A stretch of DNA of 23,498 nt from a virus: positions 1-23,498 of the IMG/VR virus record IMGVR_UViG_3300050821_017518; one strand, given 5' to 3'. Below are positions 14,704 to 21,519 of the stretch, piece after piece; position 1 is the stretch's first letter, and each line of letters opens with the position of its first letter. Under the pieces are notes generated by a model, which did not search any database, was not told where the DNA came from, and was given only the letters and a program-made list of their open reading frames with translations. Both the position numbers and the translations under genes were made by a program.

Positions 14704-14897
14704 ACCCGACGGAGTGGGGGAATGCCGAGCAGATCTATTTTCAATTTGGTCTTACCCGCGGCACTCTTTACAAGCTCGCCGACGCCGGTCGAATCAAGTC
14801 GGTGACCATCAAGACACGCGCGGAAGCTGTTAAAGGTGTTCGCCTTTTCAATATCCAATCGATTCGGGAAATGTTGGAGGGCGCCAGTGTCTCTTAA
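14682..14897 (+). CDS. Excisionase/AlpA-like HTH protein
   Basis: 71 aa. The product reads E-W-G-N-A-E-Q-I-Y-F-Q-F-G-L-T, then RGTLYKLADAGRIKSVTIKT and RLFNIQSIREMLEGAS. This is the winged-helix (HTH_17/MerR-like) layout of phage and plasmid excisionases: an 'x-E-x-A-x-x-F-G-L-(S/T)-x-x-T-L-Y' recognition helix, the G-R-I-K-S turn and the wing ending with a helix that starts after F-x-x-x-S-I. It may act as an excisionase or local regulator; no integrase is in the window. It overlaps both neighbours, the convergent RHH gene at its 3' end by 4 bp. Confidence 0.65.
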   Translation: MSTTEILNPTEWGNAEQIYFQFGLTRGTLYKLADAGRIKSVTIKTRAEAVKGVRLFNIQSIREMLEGASVS

Positions 14898-15157
14898 TCT
14901 TTCCCTCGCCGGATCCGCGGTGGCACCTTTGGTAGAAGCGTTTTCCCATCGCCCTGAGGCGGGGTGCGCGCCTGAAAATAAATGTCCTGCTGAACCAGCC
15001 AGCAAATGTACTGCGAGCGGTTCATGCCTTTGGCGGCGGCGGCTTGGTTCATGGGGTCCTCGAGTTCCAGCGGTGCAGTAAAGGACAGGCTGATGTGAGT
15101 TTTAATCTGACCGGAATGATGTTTGGGTTTGCGGGTTTTGATTGTCTTTCTGGGCAT
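14894..15157 (-). CDS. Ribbon-helix-helix-like protein, leftward
   Basis: 87 aa from the ATG at 15157, preceded by a weak GGAA; a GTG at 15166 is the alternative. A basic N-terminal arm (PRKTIKTRKPKHH) is followed by T-H-I-S-L-S-F-T-A-P-L-E and a helix-turn-helix pair ending in AAAAKGMNRSQYICWLVQQD, an RHH-like layout with N-R-S at the start of helix 2. The C-terminal tail is basic and Pro-rich. It is convergent with the excisionase-like gene and divergent from the RHH gene at 15197. Confidence 0.55.
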   Translation of the reverse strand: MPRKTIKTRKPKHHSGQIKTHISLSFTAPLELEDPMNQAAAAKGMNRSQYICWLVQQDIYFQARTPPQGDGKTLLPKVPPRIRRGKD

Positions 15158-15196
15158 ACGTTCCACAACATTCAGTCATATCGATAAGAAAGCAAA

Positions 15197-15364
15197 ATGA
15201 AAAGATCGAATATCAAGGCGCGAACGACCCGCGCGTATTCAATCACGGTTCCGGTAGCGTTCTTGCCGGAAATCAAACGAGCGGCCTTCGAGGCTGGGCA
15301 CGGCACTGTGTCCTCGTATTTGTCGTACTTAATCAGAAGGGACACAGGAATCTGGCGAAAATAA
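15197..15364 (+). CDS. 55-aa ribbon-helix-helix-like protein
   Basis: M-K-R-S-N-I-K-A-R-T-T-R-A is a basic arm, followed by a strand (Y-S-I-T-V-P-V), helix 1 (AFLPEIKRAAFEAG) and helix 2 beginning G-T-V-S-S-Y-L-S-Y-L-I-R-R-D. It fits the RHH fold in size and order. It lies 39 bp from the divergent RHH gene at 15157, so the pair probably share operators. Translation would rely on a weak upstream purine stretch (AAGAAAGCAAA). Confidence 0.55.
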   Translation: MKRSNIKARTTRAYSITVPVAFLPEIKRAAFEAGHGTVSSYLSYLIRRDTGIWRK

Positions 15365-15402
15365 TTCTTTAGTTCCATGCTATTCAGCCGTATGGAGCAA
15401 GT

Positions 15403-15498
15403 GTGACAACTGAACTCATCAACCACATCTCGCCGTTGTTGCTCCTCTTACTGGGGCCGCTAATCGGCGCCATCATCTGGAGCACCATTTACAAATGA
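15403..15498 (+). CDS. 31-aa single-span membrane peptide
   Basis: A GTG start at 15403 follows a good Shine-Dalgarno (GGAG, 15394-15397). The peptide is almost entirely one membrane helix (SPLLLLLLGPLIGAIIW) with a polar N-terminus. It ends in an ATGA overlap with the next gene. Tiny membrane peptides of this kind are common in phage early regions and usually have no assigned function. Confidence 0.55.
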   Translation: MTTELINHISPLLLLLLGPLIGAIIWSTIYK

Positions 15499-15668
15499 AT
15501 CAAACTGCTAATCTTGAACGCGCGGCCGAACATGTTTGGGACGCCATCAAACTAATCAAACGCGAGGAACATCCGGAGATCCGTGCAGCTCTGGAAAGCG
15601 TCTTCGACAGAATCGACAACCAGGTTGACTGGATCGACGAGCAAGTCGCTTCCCAGGAGGACAAGTGA
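15495..15668 (+). CDS. 57-aa acidic helical protein
   Basis: It starts with an ATGA overlap on the membrane-peptide stop. The product is helical and acidic: LERAAEHVWDAIKLIKREEH, then A-L-E-S-V-F-D-R-I, then a Trp/Asp-rich end (VDWIDEQVASQED). It is not recognised. Its stop overlaps the GTG of the ATPase gene, and the Shine-Dalgarno for that gene (AGGAGG) lies inside it, so expression is linked to the recombination module. Confidence 0.6.
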   Translation: MNQTANLERAAEHVWDAIKLIKREEHPEIRAALESVFDRIDNQVDWIDEQVASQEDK

Positions 15669-16513
15669 ACGACGAGCAAGTTTTGACGATTGAGCCGCCG
15701 AAGCCGATTACCCAGGCTAACCCGTTTGCCGAGAGGGCTTCCCTGGAGGAAGCGAAGCCGAAAAAGGCTAGCCTGCTGGATCTGGTCACTACACGCAAAC
15801 GCCGCCGGCCAGTGCTAGCGATGCTTTACGGGCCTCCGGGCGTAGGTAAATCGACCTTTGGCGCCAGTGCGCCAAATCCGATCTTTATTCCATGCGAGCG
15901 CGGGCTCGATCAGATCACGGTGCCAAAGTTTCCGACGCCCAAGACACTGGCCGAGTTCGGCACTTACTTAAATGCTGTCGATACCGAGGAGCACGATTAT
16001 CAGACACTGATTGTCGATACGGCTGATGCGCTTGAACTCCTGATCTTTGATGCCGTCTGCAACGAAGGTAATGTCAAATCAATTGAAGACTTCGGCGGCG
16101 GTTATGGAAAGGGATTTACCAGAGCTCGCGAATACTGGGCGCGTCTTTTGACGCGGCTGACGGCGTTATCAGAACGGATGAACGTCTTATTGGTGGCTCA
16201 TAGCCATTTGCGCACGGTCAATGATCCGATGTTAGCGACCGCGTATGACATTCACGAACCGAAAATCCAGGCCAAATCGATCGAGTTAATCCGCCAATCG
16301 GTTGACCTGATCATGTTCGCCCGGATCCAAACCTCCGTCGTCAAGGATGGGCCCAAGGCGCGCAAGGGGCGCGGTTTGATTGGCGACGATCGGGAGATGT
16401 ATACCCAGCCGACGAGCGGCATTGAATGCAAGAACCGTTTCAACCTTGAAAGCCCGATGGAGTTTAACTGGGCCACCCTGCAAGCAGGGATCGACAACTT
16501 TTACAACAAGTAG
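15665..16513 (+). CDS. RecA-like (AAA_24 / Sak4-type) recombination ATPase
   Basis: 282 aa; GTG start with a strong Shine-Dalgarno (CAGGAGG) and a GTGA overlap with the upstream gene. Walker A is GPPGVGKST at residues 56-64; Walker B is the hydrophobic strand ending L-I-V-D-T-A-D at about 114-119. The sensor-like strand MNVLLVAHSH and the downstream basic R-K-G-R-G-L-I segment fit the AAA_24 family. Its best-known phage members (Sak4) are RecA-like single-strand annealing or exchange proteins. The next gene encodes an SSB-like protein and the one after that but one a Cas4-like nuclease, a standard phage recombination trio. The family is confident; the exact activity is inferred. Confidence 0.8.
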   Translation: MNDEQVLTIEPPKPITQANPFAERASLEEAKPKKASLLDLVTTRKRRRPVLAMLYGPPGVGKSTFGASAPNPIFIPCERGLDQITVPKFPTPKTLAEFGTYLNAVDTEEHDYQTLIVDTADALELLIFDAVCNEGNVKSIEDFGGGYGKGFTRAREYWARLLTRLTALSERMNVLLVAHSHLRTVNDPMLATAYDIHEPKIQAKSIELIRQSVDLIMFARIQTSVVKDGPKARKGRGLIGDDREMYTQPTSGIECKNRFNLESPMEFNWATLQAGIDNFYNK

Positions 16514-16519
16514 AAATTT

Positions 16520-17014
16520 ATGAGTTCAATCTATCGCTATCAAGAACCAACGGCACGCACTTCCAGCGTGCTTCCAGCCGGCGATTATATCGCGGTGATC
16601 AGCCAAGTAGAGGAGCCTTACGAAAAAGGCGGCAAGCTAATTCTTAAAACCACGCTAGCTATTCAACCGAGCGGCACCACGGTGTTCTATTATCCATGGG
16701 CAGGGCACACCACGGCTGGCGAATATCGCGACTCAATCGGCGAGCTGCTCTTTGCCGCCAACCGTGCTCCGGATAGCGGGGAAGAACCGAATTGGGCGAA
16801 GCTGGTGGGCGCTAAAATCAAAGTCCGCCTGAAAGTTGAGCCTGATCAGATGGGGATTGATCGCAATTCGGTTCACTACGTCCACACGCCGAAGAGAGCG
16901 GACACGGTGAAGCCGACGGAGCAGAAATTTTCGCAGAGTGAATTCCTGAAAGCGCGCGGGAAACAAATCGAAGCCTCAGGAGGTGAACCTGAGCCAGATA
17001 ACATTCCGTACTGA
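16520..17014 (+). CDS. Single-stranded-DNA-binding-like protein (DUF669-type)
   Basis: 164 aa. Strand-rich core: LPAGDYIAVISQVEEPYEKG, then G-K-L-I-L-K-T-T-L-A-I, and later AKLVGAKIKVRLKVEPDQMG, typical of the OB-fold-like phage proteins (DUF669/SSB-like) that accompany Sak4-type ATPases. The C-terminus is acidic and ends E-P-D-N-I-P-Y, strikingly like the D-D-I-P-F tip with which bacterial SSB recruits partners. It is therefore likely to coat ssDNA and bring in the recombination or replication enzymes encoded beside it. It starts 6 bp after the ATPase stop. Confidence 0.7.
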   Translation: MSSIYRYQEPTARTSSVLPAGDYIAVISQVEEPYEKGGKLILKTTLAIQPSGTTVFYYPWAGHTTAGEYRDSIGELLFAANRAPDSGEEPNWAKLVGAKIKVRLKVEPDQMGIDRNSVHYVHTPKRADTVKPTEQKFSQSEFLKARGKQIEASGGEPEPDNIPY

Positions 17015-17020
17015 ATAAAA

Positions 17021-17188
17021 ATGAAGAATAACCCACCAGCATTTATACCCGATTTCAGTATAGACCCGTTTGAACGGGAGCTTGCTTATTGGGTATCAGA
17101 GGCGCGCTCTCGTCACCTCCTTTCTTTAGCCCAACAGATCGCCCTCTTAGAAAAATGGAACGCGCTCTGGGATAAAGCGATCGAGTAA
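17021..17188 (+). CDS. 55-aa unknown helical protein
   Basis: ATG at 17021, 6 bp after the SSB-like stop. The product is M-K-N-N-P-P-A-F-I-P-D-F-S, then acidic and aromatic helices (PFERELAYWVSEARSRHLLS, then LEKWNALWDKAIE). It is not recognised. Position between the SSB-like and nuclease genes, with 2-6 bp gaps on each side, makes it part of the same operon. Confidence 0.6.
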   Translation: MKNNPPAFIPDFSIDPFERELAYWVSEARSRHLLSLAQQIALLEKWNALWDKAIE

Positions 17189-17190
17189 AT

Positions 17191-18294
17191 ATGACTAACG
17201 AACATAAAGGGTTACCTACCGCTTCGCCGTGGCGTCGTCGCGAGCTGTGCGCTGGCTCTTATCAGCTTGAGCAGGAGGCCGAACGGATTGGCCAGAGCGC
17301 GCATCTGGAGAGCGACGATGCGGCGAGCGGAAATCGGATTCACGCTTGGCTGAACGGTGAAAAGCCAGAGCTCACCGACTCGGAGGCCACGACCGCGGCC
17401 AACCTGAAAGAGCGTGGCGACTGGCAGATTGAGCGAATCTTCGAGGGGCGGGAATATCAGCAACTGCGCGAGAAACGGCTCTGGCTGCATCTCGATGGCA
17501 AGCCCGCGCTCTCGGGCCGGTTCGACGTGGTCAGCTACACGAACGAGCTGGCGCTGGTGCAGGATTACAAAACGGGTTTCCGCGAGCCGGACGCAGCCGA
17601 AGACAACGCGCAACTCCGCGTTCTCGCGGTCTTGATTGCGCTGAATCTGCCGACTGTGAAAGAGGTCATTGTGCAGATCGTCAGCGGGCCATTTGGCATC
17701 ACGGAAGCTCGTTACAGCCTCGCTGAGCTCTCGGCGGCCTACGAGGATATCGTCAAGACCCTCAGGGCGATCAATGCGCCAGACGCGCCGTTTAATCCAT
17801 CGCCTGAGGCCTGCAAGTTCTGTGGTGCCAAGCTGATCTGTCAGGCGATTAAAGATCAGGTTGTTAAACCACTGACCAAACTGCAGATGAGCGCGCTGCC
17901 TCTAGACGGACCACGTGCGGCCAAGCTGCTCGATGAGGTCGAGATTATGGCCGGCTTACTGAAAGAGATAAAGAAGTTCTACGCGGCCCAGTTCGAGGAT
18001 CCGGCGTATTCGATTCCGGGCTATGCGATGGTGCCGGGTGCATTGGTGCGTGAAGTCGTTGATTGGGACGCCGCACGATCCCGGCTGGCCGAATTCCTGC
18101 CCATTGAGCAGTTGAACAGCGCGGCCGACTACCGGCTGGGCGAGCTCGAGAAATCGCTCGGCAAAGCGCTCAAGCTGAAAGCGAAAGAGGCCAAGGAAAA
18201 GATGAATCAAGTTCTCAAGGGACTAGTAACAGAGAAGCAGAACGCTTCGAGCCTCAAGCGGGTAAAGGGCGAAATGGCGACAATAAACAACTGA
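17191..18294 (+). CDS. Cas4-like PD-(D/E)XK nuclease (DUF2800-type)
   Basis: 367 aa. Motifs in order: an N-terminal S-P-W-R-R-R-E-L-C20-A-G-S; H51 within G-N-R-I-H-A-W-L; the catalytic G-R-F-D112 and V-Q-D125-Y-K127-T-G of the PD-(D/E)XK fold; and a cysteine knuckle C208-K-F-C211-G-A-K-L-I-C217. One upstream plus three downstream cysteines is the arrangement that binds an Fe-S cluster in Cas4/AddB-type nucleases. A Lys-rich helical C-terminal part follows. In phages this group processes DNA ends for recombination, which fits the ATPase and SSB-like genes upstream. All catalytic and cysteine positions appear intact. Confidence 0.8.
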   Translation: MTNEHKGLPTASPWRRRELCAGSYQLEQEAERIGQSAHLESDDAASGNRIHAWLNGEKPELTDSEATTAANLKERGDWQIERIFEGREYQQLREKRLWLHLDGKPALSGRFDVVSYTNELALVQDYKTGFREPDAAEDNAQLRVLAVLIALNLPTVKEVIVQIVSGPFGITEARYSLAELSAAYEDIVKTLRAINAPDAPFNPSPEACKFCGAKLICQAIKDQVVKPLTKLQMSALPLDGPRAAKLLDEVEIMAGLLKEIKKFYAAQFEDPAYSIPGYAMVPGALVREVVDWDAARSRLAEFLPIEQLNSAADYRLGELEKSLGKALKLKAKEAKEKMNQVLKGLVTEKQNASSLKRVKGEMATINN

Positions 18295-18305
18295 AAAACA
18301 CAGTG

Positions 18306-18311
18306 TATAAT
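18306..18311 (+). promoter_or_regulatory. Possible -10 element before the AT-rich 18329 gene
   Basis: A perfect TATAAT followed at once by CTTTTTTTC lies in the 34-bp gap, 18 bp before the ATG at 18329. No convincing -35 is seen at the usual distance. Whether it is a promoter or chance AT-richness is unresolved. Confidence 0.35.
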
Positions 18312-18328
18312 CTTTTTTTCAAGGCACG

Positions 18329-18829
18329 ATGAACACTAAAAACAACTGGTGGACGGTAAACGGATGGATGGAAGGCATAATTCCGGTCCCTCACGCCGAA
18401 ATGTTAGCAGACTCTATGGAAACCGATTGGCAAAAACTTTTAAGTAAAGCCGGATACGCTTTGCGAGCCAAAGGAGGCGATGAATTCGACACCTTCGAAA
18501 TAGAGATTTGGGGGCATAAATCGGACTACCTCTATGTTAATATCATGCATATGGGAGAAGAGGTTAGTAATTTTTTCGTCGCAACGAAAGACCAGGACGC
18601 CTTTTTTGCCGAATGGTATCCCAAGTTTGTTTTTCAAACCTGTATGCTCGAGCTTCGTGCAGAGCTCTATAAGCTTGTCAAAACCGCAGTGGCATTTGTC
18701 AGATACGGTCAAGGCGAGGAGACGATCGACCGAGGCGGTGTTTACTCCCGTGATGACCATTTGGATTGGTTAGAACAAAAGCGGCAACGAGAGATAGAGA
18801 AGAGAAAAAATGCTCAAACAAAGCCATGA
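18329..18829 (+). CDS. Unknown 166-aa protein, AT-richer than its neighbours
   Basis: 166 aa. The N-terminus is Trp-rich (N-N-W-W-T-V-N-G-W-M-E-G), followed by W-Q-K-L-L-S-K-A-G-Y, the mixed FDTFEIEIWGHKSDYLYVNI, then AFFAEWYPKFVFQTCMLELR, and a charged helical C-terminus (WLEQKRQREIEKRKNAQ). No family is recognised. The codons use clearly more A/T than the recombination genes on both sides, and the gene has its own TATAAT-like element, so it may be a recent acquisition (moron-like). Its stop nevertheless overlaps the next start by ATGA. Confidence 0.65.
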   Translation: MNTKNNWWTVNGWMEGIIPVPHAEMLADSMETDWQKLLSKAGYALRAKGGDEFDTFEIEIWGHKSDYLYVNIMHMGEEVSNFFVATKDQDAFFAEWYPKFVFQTCMLELRAELYKLVKTAVAFVRYGQGEETIDRGGVYSRDDHLDWLEQKRQREIEKRKNAQTKP

Positions 18830-19236
18830 GCAAGCAACGCATTTTCGTTCCGCCCAACATCGCCCGCCTGATGTCGCCTGAAGACCGAAAAACCCACGGT
18901 ATCCTTACGCCGGAAGAAGAATCGGCCCAAACTAACCTGACCCTCGAGCGCGAGATCCATCATCAGTTCGGCGGCTGGCTTTACCGGCATGGTTTTGAAG
19001 ATTACTACCACTCCGACCCGGTGCGCCGACCGACCATCAAGGCGGGCTTGCCAGATTTCGGCATTTACCGGGATTCACGGATTCTGTTCGTGGAAATAAA
19101 GGTGAGGCCAAACGGCCTCTCGCCGGCGCAGGAAGAAGTTTTCCAGCGGATGGGTCGCGCCGGCAACGTCATCCTGGTTTGCTACAGCTACGAAGAAGCG
19201 ACCCAGGCAACCGCGAAATTCTTCAACCTCCTATGA
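18826..19236 (+). CDS. VRR-NUC domain nuclease
   Basis: I choose the ATG at 18826 (136 aa) because it overlaps the preceding stop; the frame extends upstream only through antisense-like residues. The stretch EREIHHQFGGWLYRHGFEDY, the catalytic G-L-P-D77-F, the strand ILFVE90-I-K92-V and L-S-P-A-Q102 make a complete VRR-NUC (PD-(D/E)XK) active site. Stand-alone VRR-NUC proteins in phages act as structure-specific or resolvase-like nucleases. The length is normal for the stand-alone form. It lies between the Cas4-like nuclease and the primase. Confidence 0.85.
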   Translation: MSKQRIFVPPNIARLMSPEDRKTHGILTPEEESAQTNLTLEREIHHQFGGWLYRHGFEDYYHSDPVRRPTIKAGLPDFGIYRDSRILFVEIKVRPNGLSPAQEEVFQRMGRAGNVILVCYSYEEATQATAKFFNLL

Positions 19237-19295
19237 ACTACGTCATCCTCATACTCATCGCCCTGTTCTTTCTCTACGCATGGAAAACCAAATAA
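19233..19295 (+). CDS. 20-aa membrane micropeptide
   Basis: ATGA overlap with the nuclease stop. The peptide M-N-Y-V-I-L-I-L-I-A-L-F-F-L-Y-A-W-K-T-K is one membrane helix ending in a positive anchor. It also overlaps the next ORF by 16 bp. The coupling and perfect helix argue that it is translated; function is unknown. Confidence 0.45.
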   Translation: MNYVILILIALFFLYAWKTK

Positions 19296-19438
19296 ACGAT
19301 AACGATCCCACGGCCTTGGCCGCCGTAATCAAAGAACTTAAAATGCAGGTCGAGGTCAACCGCCGGCTGGCGCGTGAACTGATCGATGTGCGGCTCGAGC
19401 TCGAGCAGCTAAAACTCAAAATACAGCGCAGTAAATAG
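19280..19438 (+). CDS. 52-aa coiled-coil protein
   Basis: ATG at 19280, inside the micropeptide gene in another frame. The acidic start (E-N-Q-I-N-D-N-D-P-T) leads into one long heptad helix (LAAVIKELKMQVEVNRRLAR, then L-I-D-V-R-L-E-L-E-Q-L-K-L-K-I-Q). It is probably a small dimeric coiled coil. No family is recognised. It ends the operon before the gap upstream of the primase. Confidence 0.55.
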   Translation: MENQINDNDPTALAAVIKELKMQVEVNRRLARELIDVRLELEQLKLKIQRSK

Positions 19439-19463
19439 CAGTAAAGCGCATTTAACACGATCG

Positions 19464-19487
19464 AGCCTGCGAAGAGGCTTTATATCT
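19464..19487 (+). terminator. Weak terminator-like hairpin before the primase
   Basis: AGCCT (19464-19468) pairs with AGGCT (19475-19479) around GCGAAG, followed by TTATATCTT. The stem is short (5 bp) and the tail only partly T-rich, so it may be an attenuator or nothing. Confidence 0.3.
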
Positions 19488-19514
19488 TCGACAGATCAGT
19501 CGGGTGAACAATTT

Positions 19515-20507
19515 GTGAACAGCCAGATCGAGCGCATCAAGTCGAGCCTTTCGATAGCCGCCGTCTGGAGTCATCTCGGCCTGCGCGGTTCTTGCGGCAA
19601 AGAATGCCGCTCACCCTTCCGCGACGACAAACGCGCCAGCTTCAGCGTCTACCGTCAAGATGGGTGGGAACGCTGGTGGGACCACGGATCTGCCTCAGGA
19701 GGAGATGTCATCGATTTCTGGGCCCGCGCCAAGCAGATCAGCGTCAAAGAAGCAATCGAGGATATCCTCGCCTCGATGCCGCATCTAGGCGGCTCCGTAA
19801 AGGCCCCTAATCGCCCGCCTGAGGCGTTTTGCGCGCCGAGCGGCATAAGATGGCCTCCGGATATCAGAATGCCTCAGGAAGAGGAATGTCGCGCTTTAGC
19901 CGAGCTCCGGAGTCTTTCCCCTGAGGCATTCTTCCTCGCCGGTCGTTTGGGCACCCTCAAGGTCGCCACCATCTATAACCAGAAATGCTGGATCATCACC
20001 GACTGCAATGCACGTTGCGCCGAGGCCCGGCGCTTTGATGGCGCGCTCTTTCCCAACGGCAAGAAAGGCTTCTGTTTGCCGGGGAGCAAAAAAGACATGC
20101 CCATCGGCCTCCAAACCAGCAATCCGCAATTCGATGCCCTTGACAACCTGCTCCTGGTCGAAGGCATGCCCGACTATTACGCCGCCCTCCAACTCGCCTT
20201 AGGCAGTGAAATCTCTTTCCGCCCCATAACCATTCTAGGCGCCAATATCCATGTACTAAATCCCTCTACAAACCAGTACCTACGGCAAAAAAACATCCTG
20301 TTGACATGTCATAACGATCCCCAAGGCCAAATCGCACTATCCAAGTGGGTTAAAGAACTCTATCGCCTCGGGGCAAAAAGTGTCGTCAGTCAAGCCCTCC
20401 CATTTCTCCATGACGACCTCAACGATTTCCTGCAAAATCCAGGGCCCGATCAACCCCTCGATCTCTTGAAAGGATTCAATGCCACTGGAGGACGCTCAAC
20501 ACCATGA
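19515..20507 (+). CDS. Zinc-finger/TOPRIM DNA primase
   Basis: 330 aa from a GTG. The N-terminus follows the CHC2 primase zinc-finger plan: IERIKSSLSIAAVWSHLGL, then C27-G-K-E-C31-R-S-P-F-R-D-D-K-R-A-S-F-S-V, then W-W-D-H57-G-S-A-S-G-G-D-V-I-D-F. The usual C-x-x-C pair after the W is replaced by W-D-H-G, so zinc binding may be altered. The TOPRIM-like part has LLLVEGMPDYYAALQL (near residue 210; Glu of the VEG motif) and ILLTCHNDPQGQIALSKW (near 262; Asp). It should lay primers for phage replication. It overlaps the helicase gene by 29 bp, and a heptamer array follows downstream. Confidence 0.75.
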   Translation: MNSQIERIKSSLSIAAVWSHLGLRGSCGKECRSPFRDDKRASFSVYRQDGWERWWDHGSASGGDVIDFWARAKQISVKEAIEDILASMPHLGGSVKAPNRPPEAFCAPSGIRWPPDIRMPQEEECRALAELRSLSPEAFFLAGRLGTLKVATIYNQKCWIITDCNARCAEARRFDGALFPNGKKGFCLPGSKKDMPIGLQTSNPQFDALDNLLLVEGMPDYYAALQLALGSEISFRPITILGANIHVLNPSTNQYLRQKNILLTCHNDPQGQIALSKWVKELYRLGAKSVVSQALPFLHDDLNDFLQNPGPDQPLDLLKGFNATGGRSTP

Positions 20508-21519
20508 ACCGCCATCGCCACCGCCATGGTTTAAAATTCAAAGTACGCTTGATCTTCCCACCGAAAAACAGCCTGTCATTATCGAGGGACTATGGCGTCA
20601 GGGTGAAGTCCTGCTTCTGGGCAGTCATGCCAAAAGCTGGAAAAGCTGGAACCTCATGGATCTGTTTTTCTGTGTCGCAAACGGGATGCCTTACCTTATC
20701 TGGAACAAAGGCACTCATTCAGGAAAAGTCTTGTATATCGACATGGAGCTTACGCAAGCTACAATCAGAGAACGGTTTGAATCAATTCAGGCGTCTTACG
20801 GAGTCGGTAATCTGGCCAATATCGACATCCTTTCACTCCGCGGCATCTCAGAATTCAAGTGGAAACAATTCCAACAGCTCAAAGATCATATCGAATCCGG
20901 CAAATACACCGCCATCGCTTTTGATCCGACTTACAGGCTCCTGGCCGGTTCCAATATGAGCGAAAACGATACCGGTGTGATTACCGAACTCATGAATACC
21001 GCCACCAATCTTGCCACCAGTTCTAAATCTGGCGTTGCTCTGCTCCAGCATTTTTCCAAAGGGGAGCAGTCCAACAAAGAAGCCATCGACGCTTTTAGCG
21101 GTTCAGGGGTTTGGGGCCGCGCTCCAGACAATCTTTTACTCTACCGGCAACATGAAGCCGAAAAATCTTTCACCGTTACCGCTTACCTCAGGGATTGCGA
21201 AGGTGTGGACGAGTTTGCCGTCACTTACGAAAAACCAAGGTTCAAAATAAACGCCACTCTCGATCCGGACGATCTCAAGAAACCTGCTCCCAGAAATCAG
21301 AAGAAATTTACTGTCGATGATCTCTGCCGCGTCATCGACGACGGCGAAAACATCTCCTTCGATATTCTCAAACGCCGCCTCGGGTGGAAAAAACGCACCC
21401 TCGAGCGCCGCATCAACGAAGCCAAAACCCAAAACCTCGTCAGCCTCAGGGTAACAGATGACACTTATTTCCTCACTTCTTCCTACCTTTCCAAAGCCCG
21501 AAACGGCCATCCATTTTGA
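20479..21519 (+). CDS. RepA-type (AAA_25) replicative helicase
   Basis: 346 aa. The order is the RepA-like one: L-L-L-G-S-H-A-K-S-W-K-S-W (Walker A region, residues 45-57), VLYIDMEL (84-91), AIAFDPTYRLLAGSNMSEND (Walker B), VALLQHFSKGEQSNKEAIDA and FSGSGVWGRAPDNLLLY. A C-terminal winged-helix region follows (FTVDDLCRVIDDGENISFDI, then LKRRLGWKKRTLERRI). The Walker A Gly just before the Lys is Trp here (K-S-W-K-S rather than K-S-G-K-S); I cannot say how common this is in the family. With the primase it would form the replication unit, and its stop codon runs into the first ACCGCCA heptamer of the downstream array. Confidence 0.8.
   Translation: MPLEDAQHHEPPSPPPWFKIQSTLDLPTEKQPVIIEGLWRQGEVLLLGSHAKSWKSWNLMDLFFCVANGMPYLIWNKGTHSGKVLYIDMELTQATIRERFESIQASYGVGNLANIDILSLRGISEFKWKQFQQLKDHIESGKYTAIAFDPTYRLLAGSNMSENDTGVITELMNTATNLATSSKSGVALLQHFSKGEQSNKEAIDAFSGSGVWGRAPDNLLLYRQHEAEKSFTVTAYLRDCEGVDEFAVTYEKPRFKINATLDPDDLKKPAPRNQKKFTVDDLCRVIDDGENISFDILKRRLGWKKRTLERRINEAKTQNLVSLRVTDDTYFLTSSYLSKARNGHPF

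Noticed and set aside
14836-15081. 81-aa plus-strand ORF
   Set aside because: Antisense to the RHH-like gene at 14894-15157, with composition (many Cys, Ala, Ser) unlike neighbouring genes.
15172-15426. 84-aa minus-strand ORF
   Set aside because: It covers the short RHH-like gene at 15197-15364 on the plus strand, which has the better protein logic (basic arm, strand, two helices).
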